A stretch of DNA of 64,000 bases, from assembly GCA_016713425.1 (NCBI GenBank), contig JADJPE010000005.1, positions 7,112,001-7,176,000 of the forward strand, given 5' to 3'. The notes under the pieces are model-generated. The model was given only the letters and a program-made list of their open reading frames with translations, ran no database searches and was not told the DNA's origin. The stretch is from Deltaproteobacteria bacterium. GTDB lineage: Bacteria > Myxococcota > Kuafuiibacteriia > Kuafuiibacteriales > Kuafuiibacteriaceae. Position 1 is the stretch's first letter, and the number at the start of each line of letters is the position of its first letter. Positions 9,540 to 18,199 of this stretch are shown here, one piece after another. A program made the translations under genes and the position numbers.

Positions 9540-9701
9540 CGCCTGACTACTTCGGCCCACCGCCGTAGCTGCTCGAGCCCATCGAGCGTCTTGAGTGAGC
9601 ACTCCGTCGCGCACGGCCCGCTCGCAGATCGGCTGGGTCCCGGGCCTGGCCTCGAGGAAGAGCAGCTCCTCCTGGATGTCGGCGGCGAGGCGGAGTAGCG
9701 G
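9540..9701 (-). pseudogene. Remnant of a recombinase-associated HTH protein
   Basis: Two adjacent minus frames together give a recognisable tail: LLRLAADIQEELLFLEARPG then PICERAVRD in one frame, and LEQLRRWAEVVRRG in another. I recognise this pattern (LLLAPDIQEEILFL, then DPIRERDLR, then QRRxW) from small HTH proteins that accompany site-specific recombinases in proteobacterial mobile elements. The N-terminal half is gone and at least one frameshift is present. The rest of 9383-9971 shows no supportable gene. Confidence 0.45.
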
Positions 9702-9971
9702 CGCTCGGTGTTCGCGCCGGTGGGAGCGTCCGGTTGACCGCCGCGGAAGCTCGGCTGCAAGGGCTCGAGAGTGCGGCACTCTTCGCCGACATTGTGTAGA
9801 GCGACGGAGTTCGCACCCTCTGGCCCTCGATGGTCGAGGCGTGAAGCCGTAGGCATTTTGTCAGCCTCAAGAACAGTGGTCAGTCTGTGGTGGCGCTCTG
9901 TGCCTCGCGTTCGGAACCCGCTGCGTAAACTGAGAACCGAGAAGTCGCTCGGACCGAGCACGGACTCGATG

Positions 9972-10319
9972 TCACGGTTCTTTCTGTGCGTTGGGGTTGC
10001 CGCCTTGCGCTCGATACGCCTCCCAGAGAAGCTTCTGGCCTTGTTGGAATTCAGAGCCAGCGCCCTGCAAGGTGGAAAACAGGTAATCCTCGTGGGCTTC
10101 GAACCGAACACGGAGCGAAGCGTTGGCCCCTTGGAGCAGCCACACGGCCTCTTCCATGCCTGAGTCTACAAACATTTGATGGGCCTTACTGAAATCGCCG
10201 GCTTCATACGTTGCACCCATGCACTTGGCGAGGGCCGGGAGAACGGCTTCATAGTCGGCCAAGCAGATTTCGTATGCTTCCACTGGGACTTTGATGAGTG
10301 TACGCGGCATGACAGACAT
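9972..10319 (-). CDS. Hypothetical protein (115 aa)
   Basis: The start is taken at MSVMPRTL; an ATG three codons later is equally possible. The protein is acidic and probably helical (VPVEAYEICLADYEAVLPAL, GDFSKAHQMFVDSGMEEA, FQQGQKLLWEAYRAQGG). It has no signal peptide or recognisable domain. Residue composition is that of a real protein rather than a high-GC shadow. It stands alone, with decayed sequence on both sides. Confidence 0.55.
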   Translation of the reverse strand: MSVMPRTLIKVPVEAYEICLADYEAVLPALAKCMGATYEAGDFSKAHQMFVDSGMEEAVWLLQGANASLRVRFEAHEDYLFSTLQGAGSEFQQGQKLLWEAYRAQGGNPNAQKEP

Positions 10320-10400
10320 TGCGCAGCCCAAAAAGGACTCGACCTACGCAAGTACGCAAGACATGCGCCATCATAGACCTTGACGGAGGACGAGCCTCCC

Positions 10401-10598
10401 CTACGCCTTTACGCCTTCTTCTTTTGCTGCGGTCCCGATGGCGTGAGCGCGATCTAGAGGTTCGACGCCGGCGGTGGAGCCGTACTTCCCGAGCGCGTTC
10501 GCTTCGGCGAGAAGCGTTGAGTCGTCGTCCGACTCCAGGATCGAGAGAACAGCCGCTTCGACGCCGATCTCGAGCCAAGCGCGTGGGTCCGATATCAT
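10401..10598 (-). CDS. Hypothetical small protein or gene remnant (65 aa)
   Basis: The frame begins MISDPRAWLEIGVEAAVLS and continues ILESDDDSTLLAEANALGKYG. It has normal protein composition and a helical pattern, and resembles one repeat of a HEAT-like protein. It could be a stand-alone small gene or the last piece of a longer one. Nothing nearby assigns a function. Confidence 0.35.
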   Translation of the reverse strand: MISDPRAWLEIGVEAAVLSILESDDDSTLLAEANALGKYGSTAGVEPLDRAHAIGTAAKEEGVKA

Positions 10599-10649
10599 CG
10601 GCAGAAGCCGTCTGAGTGCGAACGCGCGGTGGGGTGCTTCGCTGGCCCG

Positions 10650-10745
10650 TCAGAGGTTGCTGAACATCCTGAGCCCGGCCTTCGAACTGCGAGGTTTTCT
10701 CGCGTGCGAACGAGAAGTGTCTTGGCGAAGAAGGTGCACTTCCGC
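10650..10745 (+). pseudogene. Decayed fragment of an IS91-like transposase
   Basis: The translation contains LSPAFELRGFLACEREV. It closely matches LSPPFELRGLLACKREV of the IS91-type transposase repeated later in this window, and the DNA is also similar. The frame breaks on both sides. It is a separate, older relic about 28 kb from the intact-looking family members. Confidence 0.7.
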
Positions 10746-10936
10746 TCAGCGACAATCCCGTCTCCCGGCGAACGCGGAATTGACGTTGGGGACACTTCTT
10801 TCGTTCGAGAGGCCGTCGAGATACGGACCAATCTCCTGGGGCCATGTCGGGCAACCCTCGTAGATGCACGGCCAACGAGTGAACAGCGCGAGTGTGATGT
10901 CGATACAGGCGTGTGCGAACGACGCTGAGCAGACGA

Positions 10937-10993
10937 GGGCCAGGACCAGGACCAGGACCAGGGCCAGGGCCAGGGCCAGGGCCAGGGCCAGGA
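10937..10993. repeat. Hexanucleotide tandem repeat (ggccag/gaccag)
   Basis: Nine to ten copies of a 6-bp unit alternate between gaccag and ggccag. In one frame it would read (Gly-Pro)n. I do not believe it is the translated start of the downstream gene, because a signal peptide begins about 330 bp later in the same frame. Confidence 0.9.
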
Positions 10994-11269
10994 CGAGCAT
11001 ATGGTGGTTTGCGCCAAGCTCAGATGCGTGGACCGAAGGGGGTATCAAGCGCGAGGCCTTCCAGGATCTTGCCAGATTTCTCGGAGAGCGGCTGTAGCAC
11101 GGCGCCCGCGGCCGAAGCGCAATCCTCGTGGCCGCATGGAGCGTGGGTTGCGGGGACGGCGGACCGGCTCCTTTCGCTGCGCGGATCTTCGGAATGGGTC
11201 GCGCCTTCTTCTGACACGCGCGCCAGCGGCGTCGCGGGTATAGAGATTCGCGCCGCGGGCAGTGCCGCG

Positions 11270-12640
11270 GTGCAGGCTGCGAGGATCGGAGCCCGGCCGA
11301 CGACGCTTCGAGGCGCGATCGCCGGCGCACTTCTCGGGGTCTTGGGATTGGGTGGCCTCGCGTCGCTCGCGGTTCCGCCTGCCCTTGCGGCAACCCAAGC
11401 GCCGCGTGTCGAGCGACGAGGCGAGTTGTTTGAATCGTCAGATGCAGCGAAGAAGCCGGGGCCCCGAGAGTTGGATCGTATCTTGATGTTGGGCATGAAC
11501 CTGACAGCCTCGGTGGAAGCCGAGGCCATGCGGCGCGGCGGCGATGAAGTCTTGCTGATCGATCCCACGACGTCGACGAACGGCTTCGTCGTCTACGGAA
11601 GCCGGAAGTACGACTTGAGCCGAATGGACGAAGGAGAGGCGCTTGGCCGAGCGCTAGGGCTTGATCCCGCCCGGGCAAGACTTCTTGCCACCGTGTTCGA
11701 ACGTCGGGACATCAAGGCGCGTGACGAGCTTGCTCGACTCGCGATCGCTTTTGCGGAGTCAGAGAACGGGACCCGCGTCTTTGGGCGTCTTGTCTTGAGT
11801 GGACATTCGATGGGCGACAACATCTCGGGAACAGACAACGGAGAGATTCGCCTTCATGATGTCGAGACCCTCGCCGAGATCTTTCCTCGGGCCGCAGCAG
11901 GTATTGAAGACGTGAAGCTCGCGGCCTGCGAGACGGGATCCCAGGCGAATCATTCTCGACTGTTTGAGTATTTCAGGAATCTCCGAACCAGTACGGCGTT
12001 CGATGGTCGAGGCGCCCTGGCAAAGGGGGGTGGGGCCCAAGATCTTGCCCGATGGGCGAGAGCGACGCGTGGGCGGATTGATCGGCTCGATCGAAACTAC
12101 GCTCGAGGATTATGGCGAGGCAATAACATCTCGGTTCACACTCGCGCCCGAGGCTTCGAGACACATCGGCCCGCCCTAGCCTTGCCGGAGGCGTTGGCCG
12201 CCTACGAAGACGATCGCGCGGATGTGGAGGCGTACTCGCAGCGCGGCGCCGAAAACAGCGCGTGGACGACAAAGGTTCGACTCACGGCCCACTACGACGC
12301 CATTCAGGCTCTCCTCCGGTGCGTGAACATCCCGGCGAATCTGAAGGCGTCGATCGAGGCCGCTCGCGACCATGTCGTTCGTTTGCGACACGAGAAGGAA
12401 ATTGTGGTGGCCTTCGTTCGCAACTTCTCGGCGGATCTCAAATCTGCGTACGATGATCTCGGGGCGACCGTGCCCAAGCTTGAACAGATGACCCGCCGGG
12501 CGCGTATCGAGCACATTCAGACGCTCGAACGCGTATCGACTTCGGCATCGATCTCCGAAACAACGCGAAGGTTCATCGAGCGAATGCGTGCGACGCTGAT
12601 AGAGATGACTCCGGAAGCGGTGCCCTTTGATTGGATCTGA
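11270..12640 (+). CDS. Secreted caspase-like (CHAT-type) peptidase candidate
   Basis: 456 aa from a GTG at 11270, chosen because it gives a good signal peptide (basic n-region ARIGARPTTLR, core GAIAGALLGVLGLGG, cleavage after PPALA). The middle contains LSGHSMGDN (His codon at 11804) and, 41 residues on, KLAACETG (Cys codon at 11927). These are the positions and local sequences expected of the His-Cys dyad of caspase-like/CHAT folds, in which ACETG is very typical. The C-terminal 150 residues are charged and helical (YDAIQALLRCVNIPANLKAS and later segments). The sequence supports a caspase-type fold; substrate and role are unknown. The frame stays open upstream through the hexamer repeat, but that part looks non-coding. 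Confidence 0.6.
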   Translation: MQAARIGARPTTLRGAIAGALLGVLGLGGLASLAVPPALAATQAPRVERRGELFESSDAAKKPGPRELDRILMLGMNLTASVEAEAMRRGGDEVLLIDPTTSTNGFVVYGSRKYDLSRMDEGEALGRALGLDPARARLLATVFERRDIKARDELARLAIAFAESENGTRVFGRLVLSGHSMGDNISGTDNGEIRLHDVETLAEIFPRAAAGIEDVKLAACETGSQANHSRLFEYFRNLRTSTAFDGRGALAKGGGAQDLARWARATRGRIDRLDRNYARGLWRGNNISVHTRARGFETHRPALALPEALAAYEDDRADVEAYSQRGAENSAWTTKVRLTAHYDAIQALLRCVNIPANLKASIEAARDHVVRLRHEKEIVVAFVRNFSADLKSAYDDLGATVPKLEQMTRRARIEHIQTLERVSTSASISETTRRFIERMRATLIEMTPEAVPFDWI

Positions 12641-12679
12641 CGTCCCTGATTGCAGGGGTGGGTCGATCTGCCCGAGCTG

Positions 12680-12760
12680 CGGCTCGGGGCTCGGGGCTCG
12701 TGGCTTGAGGCTCGTGGCTTGAGGCTCGAGGCTCAGGGCTCGAGGCTCGAGGCTCAGGGC
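12680..12760. repeat. Degenerate 7-bp tandem repeat (ggctcgn)
   Basis: About eleven degenerate copies of ggctcg followed by a variable base lie in the short gap between two convergent genes. Such arrays recur at gene ends in this window. Confidence 0.85.
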
Positions 12761-13242
12761 CGTAACGAGGCTGGCGCTCGGAAGATTCTCCCGTTGTGCG
12801 AGACGTATCGGTCGCCGTGGCGCTCGCAGTCGGCGATCACGCCATGAACCCAGCTACGGGTCACCAAGTATGTGCTTCCACCGACGTCTTCTTCGGATGC
12901 AACCACGTCGCGTTGCAGGTCGAGGAAGCGACGGGACGCGTGGAGGGGCTCAAAGCCTTCGGCGGTGGGTTCCCAGCGGATCAGCGCGTGGCCTTCGACC
13001 CAGTGCACCCAGGCAAAGATTTCGCCCGCGCTTTGGCTTCTGTATCCGACGACGCAAAAATGCTGGTGTCGAGGGTGCCGCTGGGGCACCGGACCGCGCG
13101 TTTGGGCGACGTTCTTCAGCCATCGCTCAGGTTGTTCGAATCCATCCGTTCCACGAACGGAAACCGGCGTGTATCGATCTCGCGAGGATCCTGGTGACGT
13201 TTCTGGAAACGCAGAGAGCAGGACTGCGAGCAGCGTCGGCAA
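12754..13242 (-). CDS. Putative exported small protein
   Basis: About 162 aa if a TTG at 13242 is used. The start is uncertain because there is no ATG in a sensible place. It opens with a hydrophobic leader (PTLLAVLLSAFPETSPGSS). The remainder is well formed (HPRHQHFCVVGYRSQSAGEI, FAWVHWVEGHALIRWEPT, RFLDLQRDVVASEEDV) with no family I recognise. The frame stays open upstream to 13686, but that portion overlaps the divergently transcribed lipoprotein gene and looks like shadow. Confidence 0.45.
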   Translation of the reverse strand: MPTLLAVLLSAFPETSPGSSRDRYTPVSVRGTDGFEQPERWLKNVAQTRGPVPQRHPRHQHFCVVGYRSQSAGEIFAWVHWVEGHALIRWEPTAEGFEPLHASRRFLDLQRDVVASEEDVGGSTYLVTRSWVHGVIADCERHGDRYVSHNGRIFRAPASLRP

Positions 13243-13417
13243 ACATCGAACGTCGATTCCGTGATCACACCCATAAAATGGGGCTGCGTCAAGCGTTGCG
13301 TGTGGTCGGCGAGAACCGTTCGATCCATTCCCCGGCCGTTCAACTGTCGCAAGCGTCGTCGGGTCAGCTTCCAGATGTCGTTGCCCCGACATATGTCGTT
13401 GTGAGGCGAAACCATCG

Positions 13418-14719
13418 ATGACAGCGTCGTGGGACATGCTCTCTTCAACGTTCGATAGACAGGTGCGCAGGAGGCCTCGGATCGCTGCGTCCTTGCGAGT
13501 GCTTCGCGCCTCGACGGCCGTCTCATGTCTGTTATTGAGCCTCGTCGCGGGTTGCAGCCGTGAAGGCCACGGCGACGCCGAGGAGACCGGCGATCGGAGA
13601 CAAGGCTCGAGCCTCGATCCGACACCCGTGCCCCTCGCTGAGCTCCAGTCGCGAATGGTGAAATCGTACTGTGAGTACCACTTCAATTGTCCCCAAGGCG
13701 AAGGCGGAGTTCGCGCGGTGTTTCAGAGCCTCTCAACCTGCCAGACGCGGATCCTGGCCATGGCGTCGCGCTGGCCAGACATTCCGGATCTCACGAAGGC
13801 AATCGAAGCGGGCACCATCACCTACGACGCAGCGGCCGCTGGGCGCTGTTTTGCCGAGCACCCTTGCGTCGATGACCTCTTGGGCCCCGGGAACATCAGC
13901 GAGACTTGCCCGGAAATCTTCAAAGGGGCGCTCCTCGAGGGTGACGCATGCTGGCGATCCGAGGAATGTGCACGCGAGACGTACTGCGATCATGGTCACA
14001 AAGTCGGAGGTCGTTTCAGGGCCTCTTGCCCGGGGGTATGCAAGGCCCCGATCCCGATCGGAGGCGCATGTGAATGGGAAGATCGCTGCGCCGATCCCCC
14101 AGGTCGAGATTACGGTGTCTGCGACGAAGGCACGTGCGTCCGGCAATCACTCGACCCTGGCGCCGCCGAAGGTGCAGCGTGTGGCACGATCATCCATCCG
14201 AATGGTCGTCACGAATTTCTAGGATGGTGCGGAGAAGGTCTCTGGTGCTCATCTGGGACTTGTCGGCGCGATCCGCTGCCTACAAACAGTCCTTGCACCG
14301 ACGAGGAGGATCGCTGCTCTGGGATCCAGGTCTGCGACCTCGGGGATGACTTCGAACCCGAGACGCAACAAGCGGTGGGCCGATGCCGCGACGCCAAGTA
14401 CGTGCTTGAGGATGAGCCGTGCGGCGAAAGCCACGAGGAGGGCTTCGAGGTAGGCTTCTGCTACCCGTATGCCTTCGAATGCGTGAACGGTCGTTGCCAG
14501 CGCCCGGGTGACGGAAGTCTCGGCGCTCGGTGCATTGAAGAAATTCCGAACACCTGCAATGAAGGACTTCAGTGTAATTTCGAAAAGGTATGTCTGCGTC
14601 TTCGACAGGTCGGAGAGGAATGCCACCAGAACCAAGAATGCGAGAGTGGCGGATGCAACGGCCGCTGCGAAGATGGCCAGTGTACAGGTCGATGTTTGCC
14701 ACGCATGTGCGCACGCTAG
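13418..14719 (+). CDS. Cysteine-rich lipoprotein, myxobacterial type
   Basis: 433 aa. The N-terminus has a basic region and a lipobox-like end (STAVSCLLLSLVAGC), so export and lipid attachment are likely. The remaining 380 residues hold about 35 cysteines in recurring patterns such as GDACWRSEECARETYCDHG, GGACEWEDRCADP and GEECHQNQECESGGCNG. These resemble the Dickkopf-like cysteine repeats common in Myxococcota surface proteins. The leader is long from the first ATG; the ATG at 13436 would shorten it. Function is unknown; a structural or adhesive surface role is an inference from the family pattern. Confidence 0.75.
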   Translation: MTASWDMLSSTFDRQVRRRPRIAASLRVLRASTAVSCLLLSLVAGCSREGHGDAEETGDRRQGSSLDPTPVPLAELQSRMVKSYCEYHFNCPQGEGGVRAVFQSLSTCQTRILAMASRWPDIPDLTKAIEAGTITYDAAAAGRCFAEHPCVDDLLGPGNISETCPEIFKGALLEGDACWRSEECARETYCDHGHKVGGRFRASCPGVCKAPIPIGGACEWEDRCADPPGRDYGVCDEGTCVRQSLDPGAAEGAACGTIIHPNGRHEFLGWCGEGLWCSSGTCRRDPLPTNSPCTDEEDRCSGIQVCDLGDDFEPETQQAVGRCRDAKYVLEDEPCGESHEEGFEVGFCYPYAFECVNGRCQRPGDGSLGARCIEEIPNTCNEGLQCNFEKVCLRLRQVGEECHQNQECESGGCNGRCEDGQCTGRCLPRMCAR

Positions 14720-14931
14720 CGCCTTCCTTGATCGGAGTCTCGGCTCGCGCCCCATGGCCAGCAGGCGACTCGCCTCCTGGAGATCGCGCGCGGCATCCTT
14801 CGCGCGGCCGTACCCGCAATGCACCATCGAAACGGGCACCATGACAGGTACACGTTCTTCGTCGCACAGCGAGTCTGAGCGCGCTGGCCTGCGGCGCTTC
14901 GACGCCTACGCCTGCCAGACCCCGCGCTCTT

Positions 14932-15678
14932 TCAGCCGAACCTGAAGATACGGGCCGCGTAGAGAAGCGCGACGCCGAGCACGAAGAACGCGAACCGCAG
15001 CCCTGTCTCGCGAAGGCGTTCCGAGCGCTTCACCTCCGGGATCAGGTCGGCGCCCGCGATGTACAAGAAGCTCCCCGCCCCCAACGCGATGAGGAAGTGC
15101 ACGTCGATGCTCTGCCCGATGCCGTACGCGATGATGCCGCCGAGCGGAAACGTCAGCGCGGAGAGGAAGTTGTAGAAGAGGGCTCTGCGGCGTGAGTAGC
15201 CCGCGTGGACGATGGCGCCGAAGTCGCCAATCTCCTGCGGGATCTCGTGAAGGGCCGCAGCGATCCACGCTGCGATCCCGGCCCGGATGTCGACGGTGAA
15301 GATGGAACCGATGGCGAGACCTCCAAGCAGGTTGTGGACACCATCGGCGACCAGCAGCAGTGGGCCGAGAGGCCGAACGTGTTCCGACGGAGGACGGTGG
15401 CAATGGTGCCACTCGAGCAGCTGGTCGAGCGCGAAGAAGCCTGCGAATCCAATGACCACCCACAGCATCACCGGGCCCCCGGGACCAGCCTTGCTCATTG
15501 CGTGAGGGAGCATGTGGAAGAATGCACCGCCCAGCAGCGACCCCGCGGCGAACGCGACCAGCGGCTTCAGCCAGCGCTTGAGGACCACTTCGGGCAAGAA
15601 AACGAAGAGCCCGCCGATGACGGCGATCAGGCTCATGAGGAACCCGAATCCCAGGATGGTCAGAAGCACGGCATCCAC
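14932..15678 (-). CDS. ZIP-family divalent metal transporter
   Basis: 248 aa from GTG 15678. A TTG at 15708 that overlaps the upstream stop (TTGA) is an alternative start. About eight membrane segments are visible. The metal-site motifs of the ZIP family are present: DGVHNLLGGLAIG in the fourth-segment position and HEIPQEIGDFG in the fifth. The loop between the third and fourth segments holds HHCHRPPSEH, a short His-rich loop. ZIP proteins move zinc or related ions into the cytoplasm. It is the last gene of a metal-handling cluster whose previous gene encodes a His-rich protein. Confidence 0.88.
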   Translation of the reverse strand: MDAVLLTILGFGFLMSLIAVIGGLFVFLPEVVLKRWLKPLVAFAAGSLLGGAFFHMLPHAMSKAGPGGPVMLWVVIGFAGFFALDQLLEWHHCHRPPSEHVRPLGPLLLVADGVHNLLGGLAIGSIFTVDIRAGIAAWIAAALHEIPQEIGDFGAIVHAGYSRRRALFYNFLSALTFPLGGIIAYGIGQSIDVHFLIALGAGSFLYIAGADLIPEVKRSERLRETGLRFAFFVLGVALLYAARIFRFG

Positions 15679-15704
15679 CTTGTGGCCTCGGTCCCCTGGC
15701 CCAA

Positions 15705-16145
15705 TCAAACGTTGTTTACAGCGTCAAGCAGCGCGGTCAGCTTCCGGCAAATCGCCTCGTGTCGCTGCCGTAGCTGCTCGTGCTCAGCGGCGAAGCTGAC
15801 GTGCGCTCCATGCTTCGCTTCGTGCGCGACATGAGCGGCGTCGTGCTCACCGTCGTCGCCCGTCTTTTCGTGCTTCCGAATCCGGTCCTGATGGTGGGCC
15901 ATCTCGGTCTCATGAGCCGCGATGACCTGCTCGTGCTCCAAGAGGCGCGCCTCGTGCTCGTGGAGCTCGGCCTCGACGCGACGCAGGGCGGCGAGCAGCT
16001 TACTGTGCTCGGCGCGCCAACTGCGATGGTCCGCGAGCCAGCGCTCATGGTCGGCATGGTCGTGCTGGTGCTCGTCTTGGTCGTGCTGGTGCTCGTCTTG
16101 GTTGTGCTGGTGCTCGTCTTGGTCGTCCTGGTGTTCCTTGATCAT
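15705..16145 (-). CDS. Histidine-rich putative metal-binding coiled-coil protein
   Basis: 146 aa from ATG 16145, with no signal peptide. Residues 2-35 are a tandem HQHDQDE-type repeat, encoded by an imperfect 21-24 bp DNA repeat. Residues 35-120 are a charged coiled coil with many further His (VEAELHEHEARLLEHE, EMAHHQDRIRKHEK). The stop overlaps a possible TTG start of the ZIP gene. Zinc or other metal storage, or delivery to the neighbouring transporter, is the natural inference. No family name can be given. Confidence 0.7.
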   Translation of the reverse strand: MIKEHQDDQDEHQHNQDEHQHDQDEHQHDHADHERWLADHRSWRAEHSKLLAALRRVEAELHEHEARLLEHEQVIAAHETEMAHHQDRIRKHEKTGDDGEHDAAHVAHEAKHGAHVSFAAEHEQLRQRHEAICRKLTALLDAVNNV

Positions 16146-16180
16146 AGTGTTCTCGCTGTCTCGTGGGTGAAGGGACGCCT

Positions 16181-17101
16181 CTACATCACCGTGATGCAGA
16201 GGTCGTGGTTGCACATCGCGCCGGCCTGGGTTCCTGCCGCAGCCGCGAAGATGGCCCCCTGGGCACGCGTGGTGAGGTCACCGGCCGCGTAGATCCCTGG
16301 GACCGAGGTCTGGCGCGTCATCGGATCGGCTTGAACGTAGCCTTGTGGATCCAGCTCGAGCTCCAGTGCTTGCACGAGATCGACGTGGCGCTGCGGCGGA
16401 TGGGCGAAGAGCACGTCGCACGGGATCCGTTCGCCGTTGGAGAGTTCGACATGGGTCAGCGCCTGTCCCTCAACCACGAGTCCAACGACAGAACTCGACT
16501 CGAAGGCGATGCCACGTTGCACGAGGCCCTGAACCGCGTCCTCGGGCAGCTCGACACCGGGTCCTGCGAAGACGATGAGATCTTCGGTCCAGCCTTTGAG
16601 CATCGCCGGGAAGCCGTTCGCCAACCCGTCGAGGTTGAGAGCCAGGTAACCCCACCGGCGGTCCCGAACCTCCCAGCCATGGCAATAAGGGCACTGAAAG
16701 ATCGAGTGGCCCCAGGCGTCTCGGAATCCGGGGAGGTCGAGCATCTCGTCGACCATCCCCGTGCAGAGAACGATGCGGCGCGTCTGAAAACAGCCCGAGG
16801 CTGTGGTGAGCCTGAAGGCATCGCGCTCCCCGGAGATCGACGTGACGTGATCGGCTCGAAGCTGGACGGTCGCGTACCGCGCCAGTTGCTCCTGCGCAAT
16901 CTGTCGAAAGGCCGAGGGCGGCGTCCCGTCGCGAGTGACGAAGTTGCGGAGATGCGAAGCGGCAGCGTTTCTTTGAGGACCGGCGTCGAAGAGGGCTACC
17001 CGTCGGCATGCTCGACCAAGGGCGAGCGCCGCGGCAAGCCCGGCGGGACCGCCTCCCACGATCGCCACGTCGAAGGTATATGGATCGATGAATGAACTCA
17101 T
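16181..17101 (-). CDS. Thioredoxin-reductase-like FAD/NAD(P) oxidoreductase
   Basis: 306 aa from ATG 17101. It has an N-terminal dinucleotide motif IVGGGPAGLAAALALGR for FAD and a redox-active pair in FQCPYCHGWE. The C-terminal FAD motif is GIYAAGDLTT, followed by a typical GAIFAAAAGTQAG helix. The CPYCHG variant is typical of the thioredoxin-reductase-like proteins found outside the housekeeping TrxB group. It lies between a MerC-like membrane protein and the His-rich protein, so it may keep metal-binding thiols reduced; that role is an inference. Confidence 0.87.
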   Translation of the reverse strand: MSSFIDPYTFDVAIVGGGPAGLAAALALGRACRRVALFDAGPQRNAAASHLRNFVTRDGTPPSAFRQIAQEQLARYATVQLRADHVTSISGERDAFRLTTASGCFQTRRIVLCTGMVDEMLDLPGFRDAWGHSIFQCPYCHGWEVRDRRWGYLALNLDGLANGFPAMLKGWTEDLIVFAGPGVELPEDAVQGLVQRGIAFESSSVVGLVVEGQALTHVELSNGERIPCDVLFAHPPQRHVDLVQALELELDPQGYVQADPMTRQTSVPGIYAAGDLTTRAQGAIFAAAAGTQAGAMCNHDLCITVM

Positions 17102-17168
17102 GACTCTCCTTTCGATATCGGGCTCGCGGCTGAAGCTCGCCATGAACCTGGGACCCAGCCAGTCAGAT

Positions 17169-17831
17169 TCATGCGCAGCACGTCCGTCGAAAGCGGCGGC
17201 GGGTGCGGAGATTCACGAGATGCCCCAGGACGAGGAGCAACCCGCCAAGTACACCGACGGCAGTCCCGGCGAGGTGCGTGTCGCCCCCATGCGGAACGGT
17301 TCTCTCGCGTTCGCCTCGATGCTCACCGCGGTCGGAATGCTCGCTGTGGCCCGCATACTCCGCATACTCCGCATACTCCGCATACTCCGCATACTCCGCG
17401 TATTCCGCGTATTCCGCGTATTCCGCGTACACCACCGTCGGATGGTGTCGGACAGCATGGTGGTCGTGGTCTTGATGGCTCCCCGTCATCTCAATCATCT
17501 CAAGACCATGCGACGTGAGGAGCCCCGCGATGCCCACGATGAGCAGTCCCGCAACGGGAACTGAGTGGTGACGGCGCCAGCTGAGGACCAGCGCGACGCC
17601 GGCAAACATGACTGCGATCGAGGAACACAGCCACTCGGCTTCGTGGCCGAGCAGAACCCCCAGACCCAACGCACCGAAGACCGTAGGCAGCAACGCACAC
17701 ACGGCGCAGTGCGCAGCGCAGAGACTACTCGCGACCGCTCCGAAGCGATCAACACGTTCGTTGCGAGGCTGCTGAGCAGATTCGGCCATTGAGCCTTGCC
17801 CGGTGTCCTCGACAGAGAGCATGTGCGTCAT
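17169..17831 (-). CDS. MerC-like membrane protein with His-rich loop and AEY repeat
   Basis: 220 aa from ATG 17831, which overlaps the preceding stop (ATGA). The N-terminal half matches the MerC domain: ASSLCAAHCAVCALLP with paired Cys in the first membrane segment, then three more segments. Between the last two membrane segments lies HQDHDHHAVRHHP followed by eight to nine copies of Ala-Glu-Tyr, encoded by a 9-bp DNA repeat at 17352-17429. The protein ends with a hydrophobic segment and a basic, Cys-containing tail. MerC proteins carry mercuric ions, and homologues without mer genes are common in zinc-type clusters. The AEY insert is unusual. Confidence 0.78.
   Translation of the reverse strand: MTHMLSVEDTGQGSMAESAQQPRNERVDRFGAVASSLCAAHCAVCALLPTVFGALGLGVLLGHEAEWLCSSIAVMFAGVALVLSWRRHHSVPVAGLLIVGIAGLLTSHGLEMIEMTGSHQDHDHHAVRHHPTVVYAEYAEYAEYAEYAEYAEYAEYAEYAGHSEHSDRGEHRGERERTVPHGGDTHLAGTAVGVLGGLLLVLGHLVNLRTRRRFRRTCCA
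17352..17429. repeat. 9-bp tandem repeat encoding AEY
   Basis: Units of cgcatactc grade into cgtattccg, eight to nine copies, all in frame within the MerC-like gene. The sub-blocks differ by two point changes, which shows local expansion after mutation. Confidence 0.9.
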
Positions 17832-18110
17832 TGAGGGGCCCCCTCGACGATGCGGAGCTCCGGGAATGGGTTTCGGAGCTGCGCCCACGCCTGGCTGTCG
17901 GCGGAGGCCAGCGCTTCGTCGAGAAGGCACGCATCGAGGCGAGCCCGCATCGTCGCCTCATCCATCTTCTGCCCGATGAACACGAGCTGCTGCGCGCGAT
18001 CCCCGAACCGAGGGTGCCAGCTCGCTTGTTGGTCGGGGCGCTCGCCGTCCGGGTGCCCCCAGTGCTCACGGGGCACCTTGGGGGCGCAGCTTCCTGACGC
18101 CGATGCGCTC
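17828..18110 (-). pseudogene. C-terminal remnant of a CobW-family metallochaperone GTPase
   Basis: The frame ending at 17828 contains HPRFGDRAQQLVFIGQKMDE followed by ATMRARLDACLLDE, the conserved end of CobW/ZNG-type zinc chaperones. No nucleotide-binding domain is present upstream, so most of the gene is lost. Its stop overlaps the MerC-like start (ATGA), which shows it once headed the metal-handling operon. Confidence 0.65.
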
Positions 18111-18199
18111 GAGCAAGAGCTTCGTGGCTGCCTGTCGCTCCCGCCGAACACCCCTCCTCCCCCACAGCGAAACACGCCTCCCGACGCGAGCAGGAGGTG

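Noticed and set aside
10913..11269. N-terminal (Gly-Pro)n extension of the caspase-like gene
   Set aside because: The frame is open through the hexamer repeat, but a good signal peptide begins at 11270 and the upstream composition is not protein-like.
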